Part shown: piece by piece, positions 34,515-41,948 of the stretch | Numbering within the stretch: the first letter of the stretch is position 1 | How the letters are laid out: every line of letters begins with the position of its first letter | Source: Tessaracoccus bendigoensis DSM 12906 | GTDB taxonomy: Bacteria > Actinomycetota > Actinomycetes > Propionibacteriales > Propionibacteriaceae | Assembly: GCF_900141915.1 (NCBI RefSeq) | Contig: NZ_FQZG01000013.1 | Span: 1-64,000, forward strand | Length of the DNA stretch: 64,000 nt | Direction of reading: 5' to 3' | Notes under the pieces: model-generated | Told to the model about the DNA's origin: nothing | The model's input: only the letters and a program-made list of their open reading frames with translations | Database searches by the model: none | Position numbers and translations under genes: made by a program

Positions 34515-36173
34515 TCATGGGCGGTCGCTCTCGAATCCGCTGGTCAGCGGGAAATAGGACTGGAGAAAGGCCGTGAGAGCCCGCCTCGCGGGCCCGTCGA
34601 CCTCACTCGATCCGGTGTCGTTGAGGCAGAAGACCGCGAACCGGCGGTCGCGCAGCCAGCGCGCCAGGACAGATTCGATGTCGGGCCGGGAAATGTCGGC
34701 GTAATTATACGAGATGCCACCGACCACTGCCCTGCCGGTGGCCGCCCCGTAGCGCTGCGCCAGCCCAGAAAGGACGGAGTGGTCGGTGTGGGAGCGGAAC
34801 CTTGCTGCCACATTCGCGGCGAACACCTCGGGGAAACGCTCCTCCATCTCGCTGAGGACCGCCACCCGGTGCGCGTGCGGCGTGTGCTTGAGTTTGGTGG
34901 TGATGGTGCGTCCCAAGACTGCTTCGAGCAATGCCCGGTTGTTTTTCGCGGCGCTCGTGACCGAGACGTCGTCCGCACGGCTCGGCCCTGGGTCGATGGT
35001 CGCCTTACTGGGGAAGAACTTCGGCTGCCCCGCACCGGTGAAGAACTGCTCGGGACGCACCGGCCGCCCGAAGAAGACGTCGTCGTTGAGATAGATGAAT
35101 CGGTCGGACAGCCCGGCGATGTGGTGCAGCCGCGATTCGATCGCGTGCGAGTTGAACACCGGCAGTTCGTCTGGCGTGAAGATGTCCCTGTGGTCCACCA
35201 CCGTCAGGCGGGGGTGCGCGAGGTTCAACCAGGCCGGGAGTTGGGCATCGGTCACGAGATAGAGACGGTTGAACCAGTTCGCATACATCTCCACGGAACG
35301 CAGCGAGTAGCGCAGTTCGTCGTGGCTCTCGAATCGGGACGCGATCTGGGCGTCGGGGGAGAATCCCTCCCCGCTCCACCTCGCCCGCTCGGCCAGCCAG
35401 GCCGGGTCGGCGCCGTCCACCCACGTGTAGACGATGTCGACCGGTTCGACGACCGCATCGACCGACGGCTTGAAGCGCGGCTCCGGTTCGAGTAGCGCGG
35501 CCTGGACCTGGGGGGTGATGTAGGACGCGAACCCGTTCTTCGGCCCTCCCGCGCTGACCAGCGTGCCAACCTCGAAGGTGCCACCGTCGACCCGTTCGAC
35601 GCCCTCCCGGCCGATCTCCGTCCAGCGTTCCAGCCTCACGCATTCCTCCCGGTCAGCCACCCGCCCACCGTCGGAGGAGACCAGCCTGCGGAACAGATCC
35701 ACCGACCCGCGCTCCGGTGCGGAACCGAGCGCCGCCACGGCAACCAGCCTTGTCCCGATGGCGGCCCACAATCCCGAATCGGCAGCGCCGGCCGCTAGCA
35801 GGCGCCAGGCGCGCTCCCACTGTTGTCCGCTCACCACGAGCACCGGGGGCCACTGCCCCGGCAGACGGTATGCGGGCACCTGATCCTGCGCCAACGCCTC
35901 GACCACGACCTCGGCGAGGCGACCGAGGTGTTCCTCAGCGTCGAACTCGGTGACCACCTGGGCGCGGTACGGGCGTGCCGACCCGACGATCAGGTCGCCC
36001 GCACCCGGGACGTTGCCCAGCCTGGTGCGTGCATCACGCAGTCCCGCAAGGAGGCTGCGCTGCACGCGGGTCTCGCCGTGCAGGATCGCCGACGCCCGGG
36101 CCCGGGCCCCTGCGGGCAGCGCCCGGTACAGGCGTCTACCGGTGCGCTTCGCGGCACCTACGGGTCCACTCAT
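34515..36173 (-). CDS. Stealth-family sugar-phosphate transferase (second copy)
   Basis: 552 residues. Stealth region 1 is VDIVYTWVDGADPAWL (about 245-260). Region 2 is SRFESHDELRYSLRSVEMYA then FNSHAIESRLHHIAGLSDRF and YLNDDVFFGRPV; region 3 is KLKHTPHAHRVAVLSEME; region 4 is FCLNDTGSSEVDGPARRAL. The N-terminal 240 residues are a divergent extension. It forms an operon with the upstream GT2, CDP-alcohol transferase and exporter 2 genes. Having two Stealth proteins in one locus suggests two different phosphodiester linkages (inference). Start ATG with GGGAG 6 bases upstream. Confidence 0.9.
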   Translation of the reverse strand: MSGPVGAAKRTGRRLYRALPAGARARASAILHGETRVQRSLLAGLRDARTRLGNVPGAGDLIVGSARPYRAQVVTEFDAEEHLGRLAEVVVEALAQDQVPAYRLPGQWPPVLVVSGQQWERAWRLLAAGAADSGLWAAIGTRLVAVAALGSAPERGSVDLFRRLVSSDGGRVADREECVRLERWTEIGREGVERVDGGTFEVGTLVSAGGPKNGFASYITPQVQAALLEPEPRFKPSVDAVVEPVDIVYTWVDGADPAWLAERARWSGEGFSPDAQIASRFESHDELRYSLRSVEMYANWFNRLYLVTDAQLPAWLNLAHPRLTVVDHRDIFTPDELPVFNSHAIESRLHHIAGLSDRFIYLNDDVFFGRPVRPEQFFTGAGQPKFFPSKATIDPGPSRADDVSVTSAAKNNRALLEAVLGRTITTKLKHTPHAHRVAVLSEMEERFPEVFAANVAARFRSHTDHSVLSGLAQRYGAATGRAVVGGISYNYADISRPDIESVLARWLRDRRFAVFCLNDTGSSEVDGPARRALTAFLQSYFPLTSGFESDRP

Positions 36174-36213
36174 CGGAGGCTCCCTTCATGGTTTCTCGGG
36201 ATGGGCATGTCCT

Positions 36214-37101
36214 TCACACGATCGGTGGTCGGCCGTGTCTGGTCATGGTCGCCACCGTCGACCACTTGAGTTTGGGGCGGCGCCGCCCCTCCCAGGGTCG
36301 CTCGGTCCAGCCGTCGAACCAGCCGTTCCACCACACCCGGTCTGCGTGTTCCGGCAGGTCGCGCACCAGGTGGTGCAGGGTCCACGTGAGCACATAGGCC
36401 CAGGACAAGGGCCAGTGCAGGCAGCGTCGCGCGAGCCAGACCCTGTTCCTGGCGTTCATGTAATGGAACTCGCTGTGCCGGGTCGGAGCCACCACCGGGT
36501 GCCCCACGAGCAGATCGGCCCGGTACTCGACGCGTCTGCCGACGTCCCAGACCCGCCAGGCCAGTTCGATGCCCTCGTGCGCGTAGAAGAACTCGGAAGG
36601 CCAGCCGCCCGTCGAATCGAAGACCACCCTCGGCAGCACGACGGCCGTCTCCAGCACCGAGAAGACCTCGCTACTCCTCGCGGGGTCGCCCTTCCGGATC
36701 CGTGGGATCCAGCGGCGCGGTTCCTCGCCGCGGCGCTCGGGATCGATGATGCGCGGCTGGATCATGCCGAGCGTCGGGTCTGCGCGCAGCAGGGTCGCAC
36801 AGTCGGCCAGGAACGTGTCGGACAGGAGCCAGGAATCGTCATCCAGGAAGAAGATGAACTCCCCCTGCACGAGCTCCGCGCCCGCGTTCCTGCCCGCAGG
36901 GATGCCGAGGTTCTCACCCAGCAGGTCGACCCTGACCCCCTCGGGCACATCCACCGCTTTCGACCCGTTGCACACCACCACCACGTCGAGGTGCACGTCG
37001 CGTTGCGCGAGCAGTGAATCCAGGGCCCGCTTCAGTTCCACGGGGCGCTTCCCCATCGTCAGCACCACCGCCCCGTAGGCATACCCTGAGGCAGGATTCA
37101 T
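36214..37101 (-). CDS. GT2 (rhamnosyltransferase-like) glycosyltransferase
   Basis: 295 residues, GT-A fold. AVVLTMGKRPVELKRALDSL opens the nucleotide-binding part, followed by VVVVCNGSKAVDVPEGVRVD. FIFFLDDDSWLL is the DxD metal site and FFYAHEGIELAWRVWDVG the acceptor-site motif. A C-terminal Trp/Arg-rich amphipathic stretch (YVLTWTLHHLVRDLP, VWWNGWFDGW) may attach to the membrane. ATG 37101 overlaps the CDP-alcohol transferase stop by ATGA. The frame extends upstream to 37587 only as shadow of that gene. Confidence 0.87.
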   Translation of the reverse strand: MNPASGYAYGAVVLTMGKRPVELKRALDSLLAQRDVHLDVVVVCNGSKAVDVPEGVRVDLLGENLGIPAGRNAGAELVQGEFIFFLDDDSWLLSDTFLADCATLLRADPTLGMIQPRIIDPERRGEEPRRWIPRIRKGDPARSSEVFSVLETAVVLPRVVFDSTGGWPSEFFYAHEGIELAWRVWDVGRRVEYRADLLVGHPVVAPTRHSEFHYMNARNRVWLARRCLHWPLSWAYVLTWTLHHLVRDLPEHADRVWWNGWFDGWTERPWEGRRRPKLKWSTVATMTRHGRPPIV

Positions 37102-37904
37102 CCGGTGGCCAGCCTCGGCGACTTCCAGATCGCGACGAAGTGCCCGGCGCTGACCACCCAGATTCCCACGGCCAGCACCGCCACATAGCCTGGCCACACC
37201 GCCGGGGCGAAGGCTGCCACGACGGCAACGACCAGGCTGACCAGGGTCAGCTCGATGGAGTGGAAGATGCGGTGGAACGGCACAAACCGGGACAGCCTGC
37301 GAAGCCTCGCCAGGAAGGAGCGGCCGGGGATCTCGCGGAGGCCTTCCTGGTCCGGCAGGCGGTCGAGCCCCGAGTTGGTCCGCGCGAGGGTGACCATCAT
37401 GTTCAGCGACTTGTTGAACCAGATCCCCGCGGTCAGAAGCGCCCCGAGGAACGCGAAGCGCCAGTCGAACGGCGGTCCTATCAGGAACCCGGCGGAGACG
37501 CCCAGGAAGAGACCGATCGAGCCCTCTGCCACGTAGTGGCCGATCTGGTCGAGGAAGATGCCCCGGGGGCTCATGGTGTCGCGCCACCTGGCGACCTCAC
37601 CGTCACAGCAGTCGAGCAGCATCTGCAACTGCGTCAGCAGCACGGCCACGATCGGTCCCCACAGCCCCGGCAGCAGCAGCGCCGGGCCCGCCAGGCCGCC
37701 CGCGATGATCATCAACCAGGTGACCCCGTTCGCGGTGATAGGGGTCCGCACGAGCAACCAGGTGAGGTGCACCGAGATGCGCCGCATATACAAGGTGCCC
37801 GTCCAGTGCTCCGCGGTGGCCCGCCCGAGCACCGAGTCGGGTTGCACCACGGCACGCAGTTCGGGAAGGGTCGGCCGCTGCGGCCGCGCTGGCGACGGCG
37901 TCAT
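37098..37904 (-). CDS. CDP-alcohol phosphotransferase with a variant active site
   Basis: 268-residue integral membrane protein with about six spans. The family motif D-x2-D-G-x2-A-R-x8-G-x3-D-x3-D appears as DCCDGEVARW (Asp98, Asp101, Gly102, Ala105, Arg106) and GIFLDQIGHY (Gly115, Asp119, His123). The fourth aspartate, the proposed base, is therefore His. Such enzymes move a phosphoalcohol from a CDP-alcohol to a membrane or sugar alcohol. Here it overlaps both the exporter ATPase and the GT2 gene by 4 bases, so it probably makes or caps the exported glycopolymer rather than phospholipid (inference). Confidence 0.85.
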   Translation of the reverse strand: MTPSPARPQRPTLPELRAVVQPDSVLGRATAEHWTGTLYMRRISVHLTWLLVRTPITANGVTWLMIIAGGLAGPALLLPGLWGPIVAVLLTQLQMLLDCCDGEVARWRDTMSPRGIFLDQIGHYVAEGSIGLFLGVSAGFLIGPPFDWRFAFLGALLTAGIWFNKSLNMMVTLARTNSGLDRLPDQEGLREIPGRSFLARLRRLSRFVPFHRIFHSIELTLVSLVVAVVAAFAPAVWPGYVAVLAVGIWVVSAGHFVAIWKSPRLATG

Positions 37905-38647
37905 CGCCGCACCCCTTCGTACGCGGTGACCACCTCGTCGGTCGGCCCGTCCATCTGCAGCACTCCCTGGTTGATCCAGATTGTGCGGTCGCAGGTATCG
38001 CGGATCGACGACATCGAGTGCGAGACGAGAAAGATCGTGCCCGCCTCGGTGGCGAGTTCACGGATCCGGGCCTCTGAGCGCTTCCGGAACCTCTTGTCGC
38101 CGACCGCGAGCGCCTCGTCGACGATGAGGATGTCGTGGCTGCGGGCCGACGCGATGGAGAACTTCAGCCTCGCCTGCATCCCCGACGAGTAGGTCCGCAT
38201 CGGCAGGTCGATGGAGTCACCCAACTCGGCGAAAGCGGCGATATCGCCTTTGAGTGTCTCGACCTCCTCTCGGGTGAAACCCATCGCGAGCCCGCCAAGG
38301 ACAATGTTGCGCGACCCCGACAGGTTTGGCAGGAGAGCCGCCCCGACTCCCAGGAGGTTCGGGCGCGACCGGGCGTAGACGGCCCCGGCCGCGGGCGGGG
38401 TGAGCCCTGTCAGGGCCCGCATCAAGGTGGATTTGCCCGACCCGTTTGACCCGATCACCCCGATGGTCTCGTTCTCGTACGCGGTGAAGGACACCCCTTT
38501 GAGCGCGTGTACCTCCCGGATCCCGCGCGTCATATTGAGCAGCCCGCTTCGGGCGTTGCCCGCCGCCTTTCCGGAGGCGAAGACGCGGTACTTGACGTGG
38601 AGGTCGTCGACGACGACCACGGGCACCCGGGGCTCAGTCGCGTCCAT
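37901..38647 (-). CDS. ABC-2 exporter ATP-binding protein (Wzt/TagH type), exporter 2
   Basis: 248 residues. Walker A GVIGSNGSGKSTLMRALTG, signature TYSSGMQARLKFSI and Walker B ILIVDEALAVGDKRF. No C-terminal carbohydrate-binding domain. ATG 38647 overlaps the permease end by 14 bases. It is similar to but distinct from the exporter 1 ATPase (7388-8257), which has an N-terminal extension. It should power export of a lipid-linked polymer together with the permease at 38634-39479. Confidence 0.92.
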   Translation of the reverse strand: MDATEPRVPVVVVDDLHVKYRVFASGKAAGNARSGLLNMTRGIREVHALKGVSFTAYENETIGVIGSNGSGKSTLMRALTGLTPPAAGAVYARSRPNLLGVGAALLPNLSGSRNIVLGGLAMGFTREEVETLKGDIAAFAELGDSIDLPMRTYSSGMQARLKFSIASARSHDILIVDEALAVGDKRFRKRSEARIRELATEAGTIFLVSHSMSSIRDTCDRTIWINQGVLQMDGPTDEVVTAYEGVRR

Positions 38648-39479
38648 AGCGCTCCTCCGCCCGCCAGAAGAAGACCGCTCCGCCGAAGAACACGAGAATC
38701 GAGCTGAGGGCCAGTACCCCCCAGTAGTAGGAGGGGTAGTCCGAGCCGCCGATCAGGTGGTGGCGGGCGATCTCCAACACCTGGTAGAGCGGGTAGAAGT
38801 CGTAAGCGCGCAGCACCGCCGGATGATTGGCGAGGATCCGGTCGACGGCGAACAGCACCCCGGAGGTGTAGAACAGGATGCGGCTGATGAAGGGCAGCAA
38901 CTGGGTCAGGTCGGCGACGTGGACCGTGAGCCGGGCCGTGATCAGCGCGATGCCGGCATTGAACAGCGTGAAACAGGCGACCAGCGGGATCATCACGAGC
39001 CAGTGCCACGACGGGAAGTGCCCGAACACCATTAGGATCGGGATGAGGACCACGAGCATGATCAGGAACTGCAGGAAGCGTTCAACGGTCGCGGCGAGTG
39101 GCAGCGTCATCCGGGGGAACGCCAACGACTGGACGAGGTTGCGGTTTCCGCTGATGGCCTTCGAACCGTCGTTGAAGCAGCCTTGGAAGAACTCGAACAG
39201 GAATACCCCGACCACGACGTAGGCCGGATAGTCGGGGGGACGGTTCCCCGCCTGCAACAACCCGAAGATCAGCCCGTAGATGCAGGCGTTGAGGATCGGC
39301 CGGAGCACGACCCAGGCGATCCCCAGACGGTTGCTCTCCAGCCCGGCCCGCATCCGGAACCTGGCCATGGTGACGATGAAGTCGCGCCGTCGCCAAACCT
39401 CGGCGACATACGCGGGGAAGGAAGGCCGCGCACCGACCCGCGGCAGGTCCCATGCCTGGGCTGAGGGAGGCGACGACAC
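38634..39479 (-). CDS. ABC-2 exporter permease (Wzm/TagG type), exporter 2
   Basis: 281-residue membrane protein. Amphipathic start SFPAYVAEVWRRRDFIVTMA, then spans near LGIAWVVLRPILNACIYGLI, YVVVGVFLFEFFQG, LQFLIMLVVLIPILMVF, WLVMIPLVACFTLFNAGIAL and a last one at VLALSSILVFFGGAVFF. Motif SRILFYTSGVLFAVDRIL matches the ABC-2 family. GTG 39479 is used because MSSPPSAQAWDL follows an AAAGG-type ribosome binding site; the frame runs open to 39752 as shadow. First gene of the leftward operon of exporter, CDP-alcohol transferase, GT2 and Stealth. Confidence 0.88.
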   Translation of the reverse strand: MSSPPSAQAWDLPRVGARPSFPAYVAEVWRRRDFIVTMARFRMRAGLESNRLGIAWVVLRPILNACIYGLIFGLLQAGNRPPDYPAYVVVGVFLFEFFQGCFNDGSKAISGNRNLVQSLAFPRMTLPLAATVERFLQFLIMLVVLIPILMVFGHFPSWHWLVMIPLVACFTLFNAGIALITARLTVHVADLTQLLPFISRILFYTSGVLFAVDRILANHPAVLRAYDFYPLYQVLEIARHHLIGGSDYPSYYWGVLALSSILVFFGGAVFFWRAEERYGRD

Positions 39480-39532
39480 TGGGGGGCCTTTCGGGTGAGC
39501 GATCCCGAGCAGTGTACCCGCACAACCTATCG

Positions 39533-40387
39533 TCAGGAGGCGACCGCTGCCGTGTCCGCGAACCAGCGGTCGAGCTCCTCGACCGTGCCCAGGTCCTGGA
39601 AGCCCCCGGTGACGGCGTCGGCGGCGGCCTTGACCTCGTCGGGCGCATCCCCCATCGCTACCCCGCGGCCCGCCCATTCGAGCATCTCGATGTCGTTGCG
39701 GCCGTCCCCGATGGCCAGCACGTCCGCGCGGTCGATGCCGAGGTCGTCGCACACGATCTGCAGCCCGTGGGCCTTGTCGACGCCCTGCGGGGCGATGTCG
39801 AGCCAGGCGGACCAGCCGATGAAATAGGAGACCTCGTGCAGCCCGAGTTGCGAGACCAGGCCGGAGAACTTCTCTTCGGTGCTCTCCGGGTCACGCACGA
39901 TCACGCGTGAAACGGGCCTGGAGGCCAACTGCTCAACGGATTCGAAGGTGATGTCACCGAGGAGTTCACCCGGTGGGAACTCCTTGTTGACCCGCCAGTC
40001 GAGCCCATCCTGGACGGCGATCCGGGCTTGGGGCGCCAGTTGCGCCACCCGGGTGACCACCGCCGCCGGGTCGAACCGGCTCTCGTGACGGACCTCGAAC
40101 GGCGGATAGGTCACGACCATCGCCCCGTTGGACGACACCGCCCACCCCGGGGGCAGGCCGAGTTCATCGAACACCGTCCGGGTCGCGAGCCACGAGCGAC
40201 CGGTCGACAACACCACGGGCACGCCGTTGTCCACGACCCGGCGGACCGCCGCGTGTACCTCCGGCGGCATCACGCCGAACCCGTCGACCAGCGTGCCGTC
40301 GATGTCGAGGGCCACCAGCCTGGGGCGGAACCCTGACGCCGTCTCGTGAGTCGGCCGGCGCAGCGTCCTGGCAAGCCAGCCCTGCAT
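39533..40387 (-). CDS. HAD-superfamily Cof-type phosphatase
   Basis: 284 residues. HAD motif I is VALDIDGTLVDG, motif II is VVLSTGRSWLA, and motif IV is LAIGDGRNDIEMLEWAG, with Lys in VDKAHGLQ as motif III. A C2-type cap (about 95-200) is typical of Cof/YbiV sugar phosphatases. Start ATG 40387 follows the serS stop, which begins two bases upstream; TTG 40396 is possible. Substrate unknown, probably a sugar phosphate or similar metabolite. It lies 53 bases before exporter 2 and may be transcribed from the serS promoter. Confidence 0.85.
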   Translation of the reverse strand: MQGWLARTLRRPTHETASGFRPRLVALDIDGTLVDGFGVMPPEVHAAVRRVVDNGVPVVLSTGRSWLATRTVFDELGLPPGWAVSSNGAMVVTYPPFEVRHESRFDPAAVVTRVAQLAPQARIAVQDGLDWRVNKEFPPGELLGDITFESVEQLASRPVSRVIVRDPESTEEKFSGLVSQLGLHEVSYFIGWSAWLDIAPQGVDKAHGLQIVCDDLGIDRADVLAIGDGRNDIEMLEWAGRGVAMGDAPDEVKAAADAVTGGFQDLGTVEELDRWFADTAAVAS

Positions 40388-40388
40388 G

Positions 40389-41654
40389 TCAGCCAAGGCT
40401 CTCTCGGCCGCCGAGGAACGGGCGCAGCGCCTCGGGGATCCGGACGGAGCCGTCGGCCTGCTGATGATTTTCCAGCAGCATGATGATGATGCGGGTCATG
40501 GCGCACAACGTCCCGTTGAGCGTCGCGACCGGGCGGACACCGTCTTCGAACCGGCCCCGGATGTTGAGTCGCCTGGCCTGGAACTCGGTGCAGTTGGAGG
40601 TTGAGGTGACCTCGCGGTAGCGCTGCTGCGTGGGCAGCCAGGCGTAGCAGTCATATTTGCGGGCGGCGCTGAGGCCGAGGTCGCCGGACGCGACGTCGAG
40701 CACCTGGAACGGCAGTTCGAGCTCTTGCAGGAACTCCTTCTCGTAGCCCAGCAGCCTCTGGTGCCAATCCTCCGCATCGGCCGGTTCGCAGTAGACGAAC
40801 ATCTCGACCTTGTCGAACCAGTGGACCCGGAAGATGCCGCGGGTGTCCTTGCCGTAGGAGCCGGCCTCTCGGCGGAAGCAGGGCGAGTAGGCGGCGTACC
40901 GGCGAGGCAGGCTGGCGCCGTCGAGGATCTCGTCGGAGTGGTAGGCGGCGAGCGCGACCTCGGAGGTGCCGACGAGGTAGAGGTCGTCCTCTTCCAGGTG
41001 GTAGACGTCCTGCGCGGCCTGGCCGAGGAACCCGGTGCCTTCCATCGCGGACGGCTTGACCAGCGCGGGCGGGATCATCGGGGTGAAGCCCCACTCGGCG
41101 GCCTTCGTCATGGCGAGGTTGAGCAGCGCCAGCTCGAGTTGCGCGCCGACGCCGGTGAGCACGTAGAAGCGCGAGCCGGAGATCTTGGTGCCGCGCTCCA
41201 TGTCGATCGCGCCCAGTGCCTCCCCGAGCTCGAGGTGGTCCTTCGGCTCGAAGCCTTCGGCGGCAAAGTCGCGGGGGGTGCCGCAGGTTTCGATGACGAT
41301 GCCCTCGTCCTCGCCACCTTCGGGGACGCCGTCGATGACGAGGTTGCCTAGCCTGCTCATCAGGTCGTGGAACCTGGCTTCGGCTGCGGTGGTGGCGGCC
41401 TGGGATTCCTTGACATCGGCGGCCAGCTGCTTCGTGGCGGCCAGCAGTTCCTGCTTTTCTGCGCCCTTGGCCTGGGCGACCTTCTTCCCCAGCGACTTCT
41501 GCTCGGCGCGCTGCGTCTCGGAGGCGAGGATGGCGGCCCTGCGAGCCTCGTCGGCGGCGATGAGTTCGTCGACCAGCTCGACCGAGGCGCCGCGGGCGGC
41601 CTGGGAGCGTCGGACTCGGTCGGGGTCTGCCCTCAACCACTTCGGATCAATCAT
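40389..41654 (-). CDS. serS: Seryl-tRNA synthetase
   Basis: 421-residue class II synthetase charging tRNA-Ser (and tRNA-Sec). The N-terminal coiled-coil arm (about 25-100, [20 protein letters not shown] ...) binds the tRNA long variable arm. Class II motifs: motif 2 in [20 protein letters not shown] and motif 3 in [35 protein letters not shown] is the serine/ATP pocket. ATG 41654 gives the usual N-terminus [15 protein letters not shown]. The upstream extension of the frame is shadow. Followed directly by the HAD gene. Confidence 0.97.
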   Translation of the reverse strand: MIDPKWLRADPDRVRRSQAARGASVELVDELIAADEARRAAILASETQRAEQKSLGKKVAQAKGAEKQELLAATKQLAADVKESQAATTAAEARFHDLMSRLGNLVIDGVPEGGEDEGIVIETCGTPRDFAAEGFEPKDHLELGEALGAIDMERGTKISGSRFYVLTGVGAQLELALLNLAMTKAAEWGFTPMIPPALVKPSAMEGTGFLGQAAQDVYHLEEDDLYLVGTSEVALAAYHSDEILDGASLPRRYAAYSPCFRREAGSYGKDTRGIFRVHWFDKVEMFVYCEPADAEDWHQRLLGYEKEFLQELELPFQVLDVASGDLGLSAARKYDCYAWLPTQQRYREVTSTSNCTEFQARRLNIRGRFEDGVRPVATLNGTLCAMTRIIIMLLENHQQADGSVRIPEALRPFLGGRESLG

Positions 41655-41718
41655 GTCGCCAACCATACTCAGGCGACGCCCGGTCGACCGCGTTGGCACG
41701 CTCGGTGCAGGTCAGACG

Positions 41719-41798
41719 TTGAGCACTATTCCGGGTTCGTTTACCGAAATGACGCCCAGCTGCGGCGTGTCGCGGTTCGAGACCGGGATAGTGCTCAA
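41719..41798. repeat. 80-bp element bounded by 21-bp inverted repeats (MITE or REP-like)
   Basis: Outer arms 41719-41739 and 41778-41798 match as inverted repeats at 18 of 21 positions (left arm begins TTGAGCACTATTCC, right arm ends GGGATAGTGCTCAA). An inner GACGCC/GGCGTGTC pairing around CAGCTGC makes the whole element a long imperfect palindrome. It lies between serS and glpA with no coding potential, and looks like a small mobile or extragenic palindromic element. Confidence 0.65.
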
Positions 41799-41825
41799 AC
41801 CCCTCACCTTGCGCAGCCCAAATCT

Positions 41826-41867
41826 CCGTGCACGATGGTCCGCGGGCGTTGCGTCGGTCGTGCACGA
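41826..41867. promoter_or_regulatory. Two palindromic GTGCAC sites upstream of glpA
   Basis: TCGTGCACGA (41858-41867) is a perfect 10-bp palindrome and CCGTGCACGA (41826-41835) is nearly identical, centred 32 bp apart (about three helical turns). They lie 80-125 bp before the glpA start, a suitable place for an operator. The cognate regulator is unknown; no nearby regulator gene suggests itself. Confidence 0.3.
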
Positions 41868-41948
41868 ATGCGGCCCAACCACCCTTGCCACACCCCTCGA
41901 CGGGGCAAGATGGGGTCAACCAGCGCAGGGGCCCAAGGAGGGGACACC

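Noticed and set aside
37098-37904. Assignment as phosphatidylglycerophosphate synthase
   Set aside because: The context (overlap with exporter and GT genes) and the His in place of the fourth motif Asp argue against ordinary phospholipid synthesis.
41765-41800. GGTTCGAGACC resembling a tRNA T-arm
   Set aside because: The flanking bases do not form a 5-bp T stem, there is no anticodon arm or acceptor stem at the right distance, and the sequence is part of the 80-bp palindromic element.
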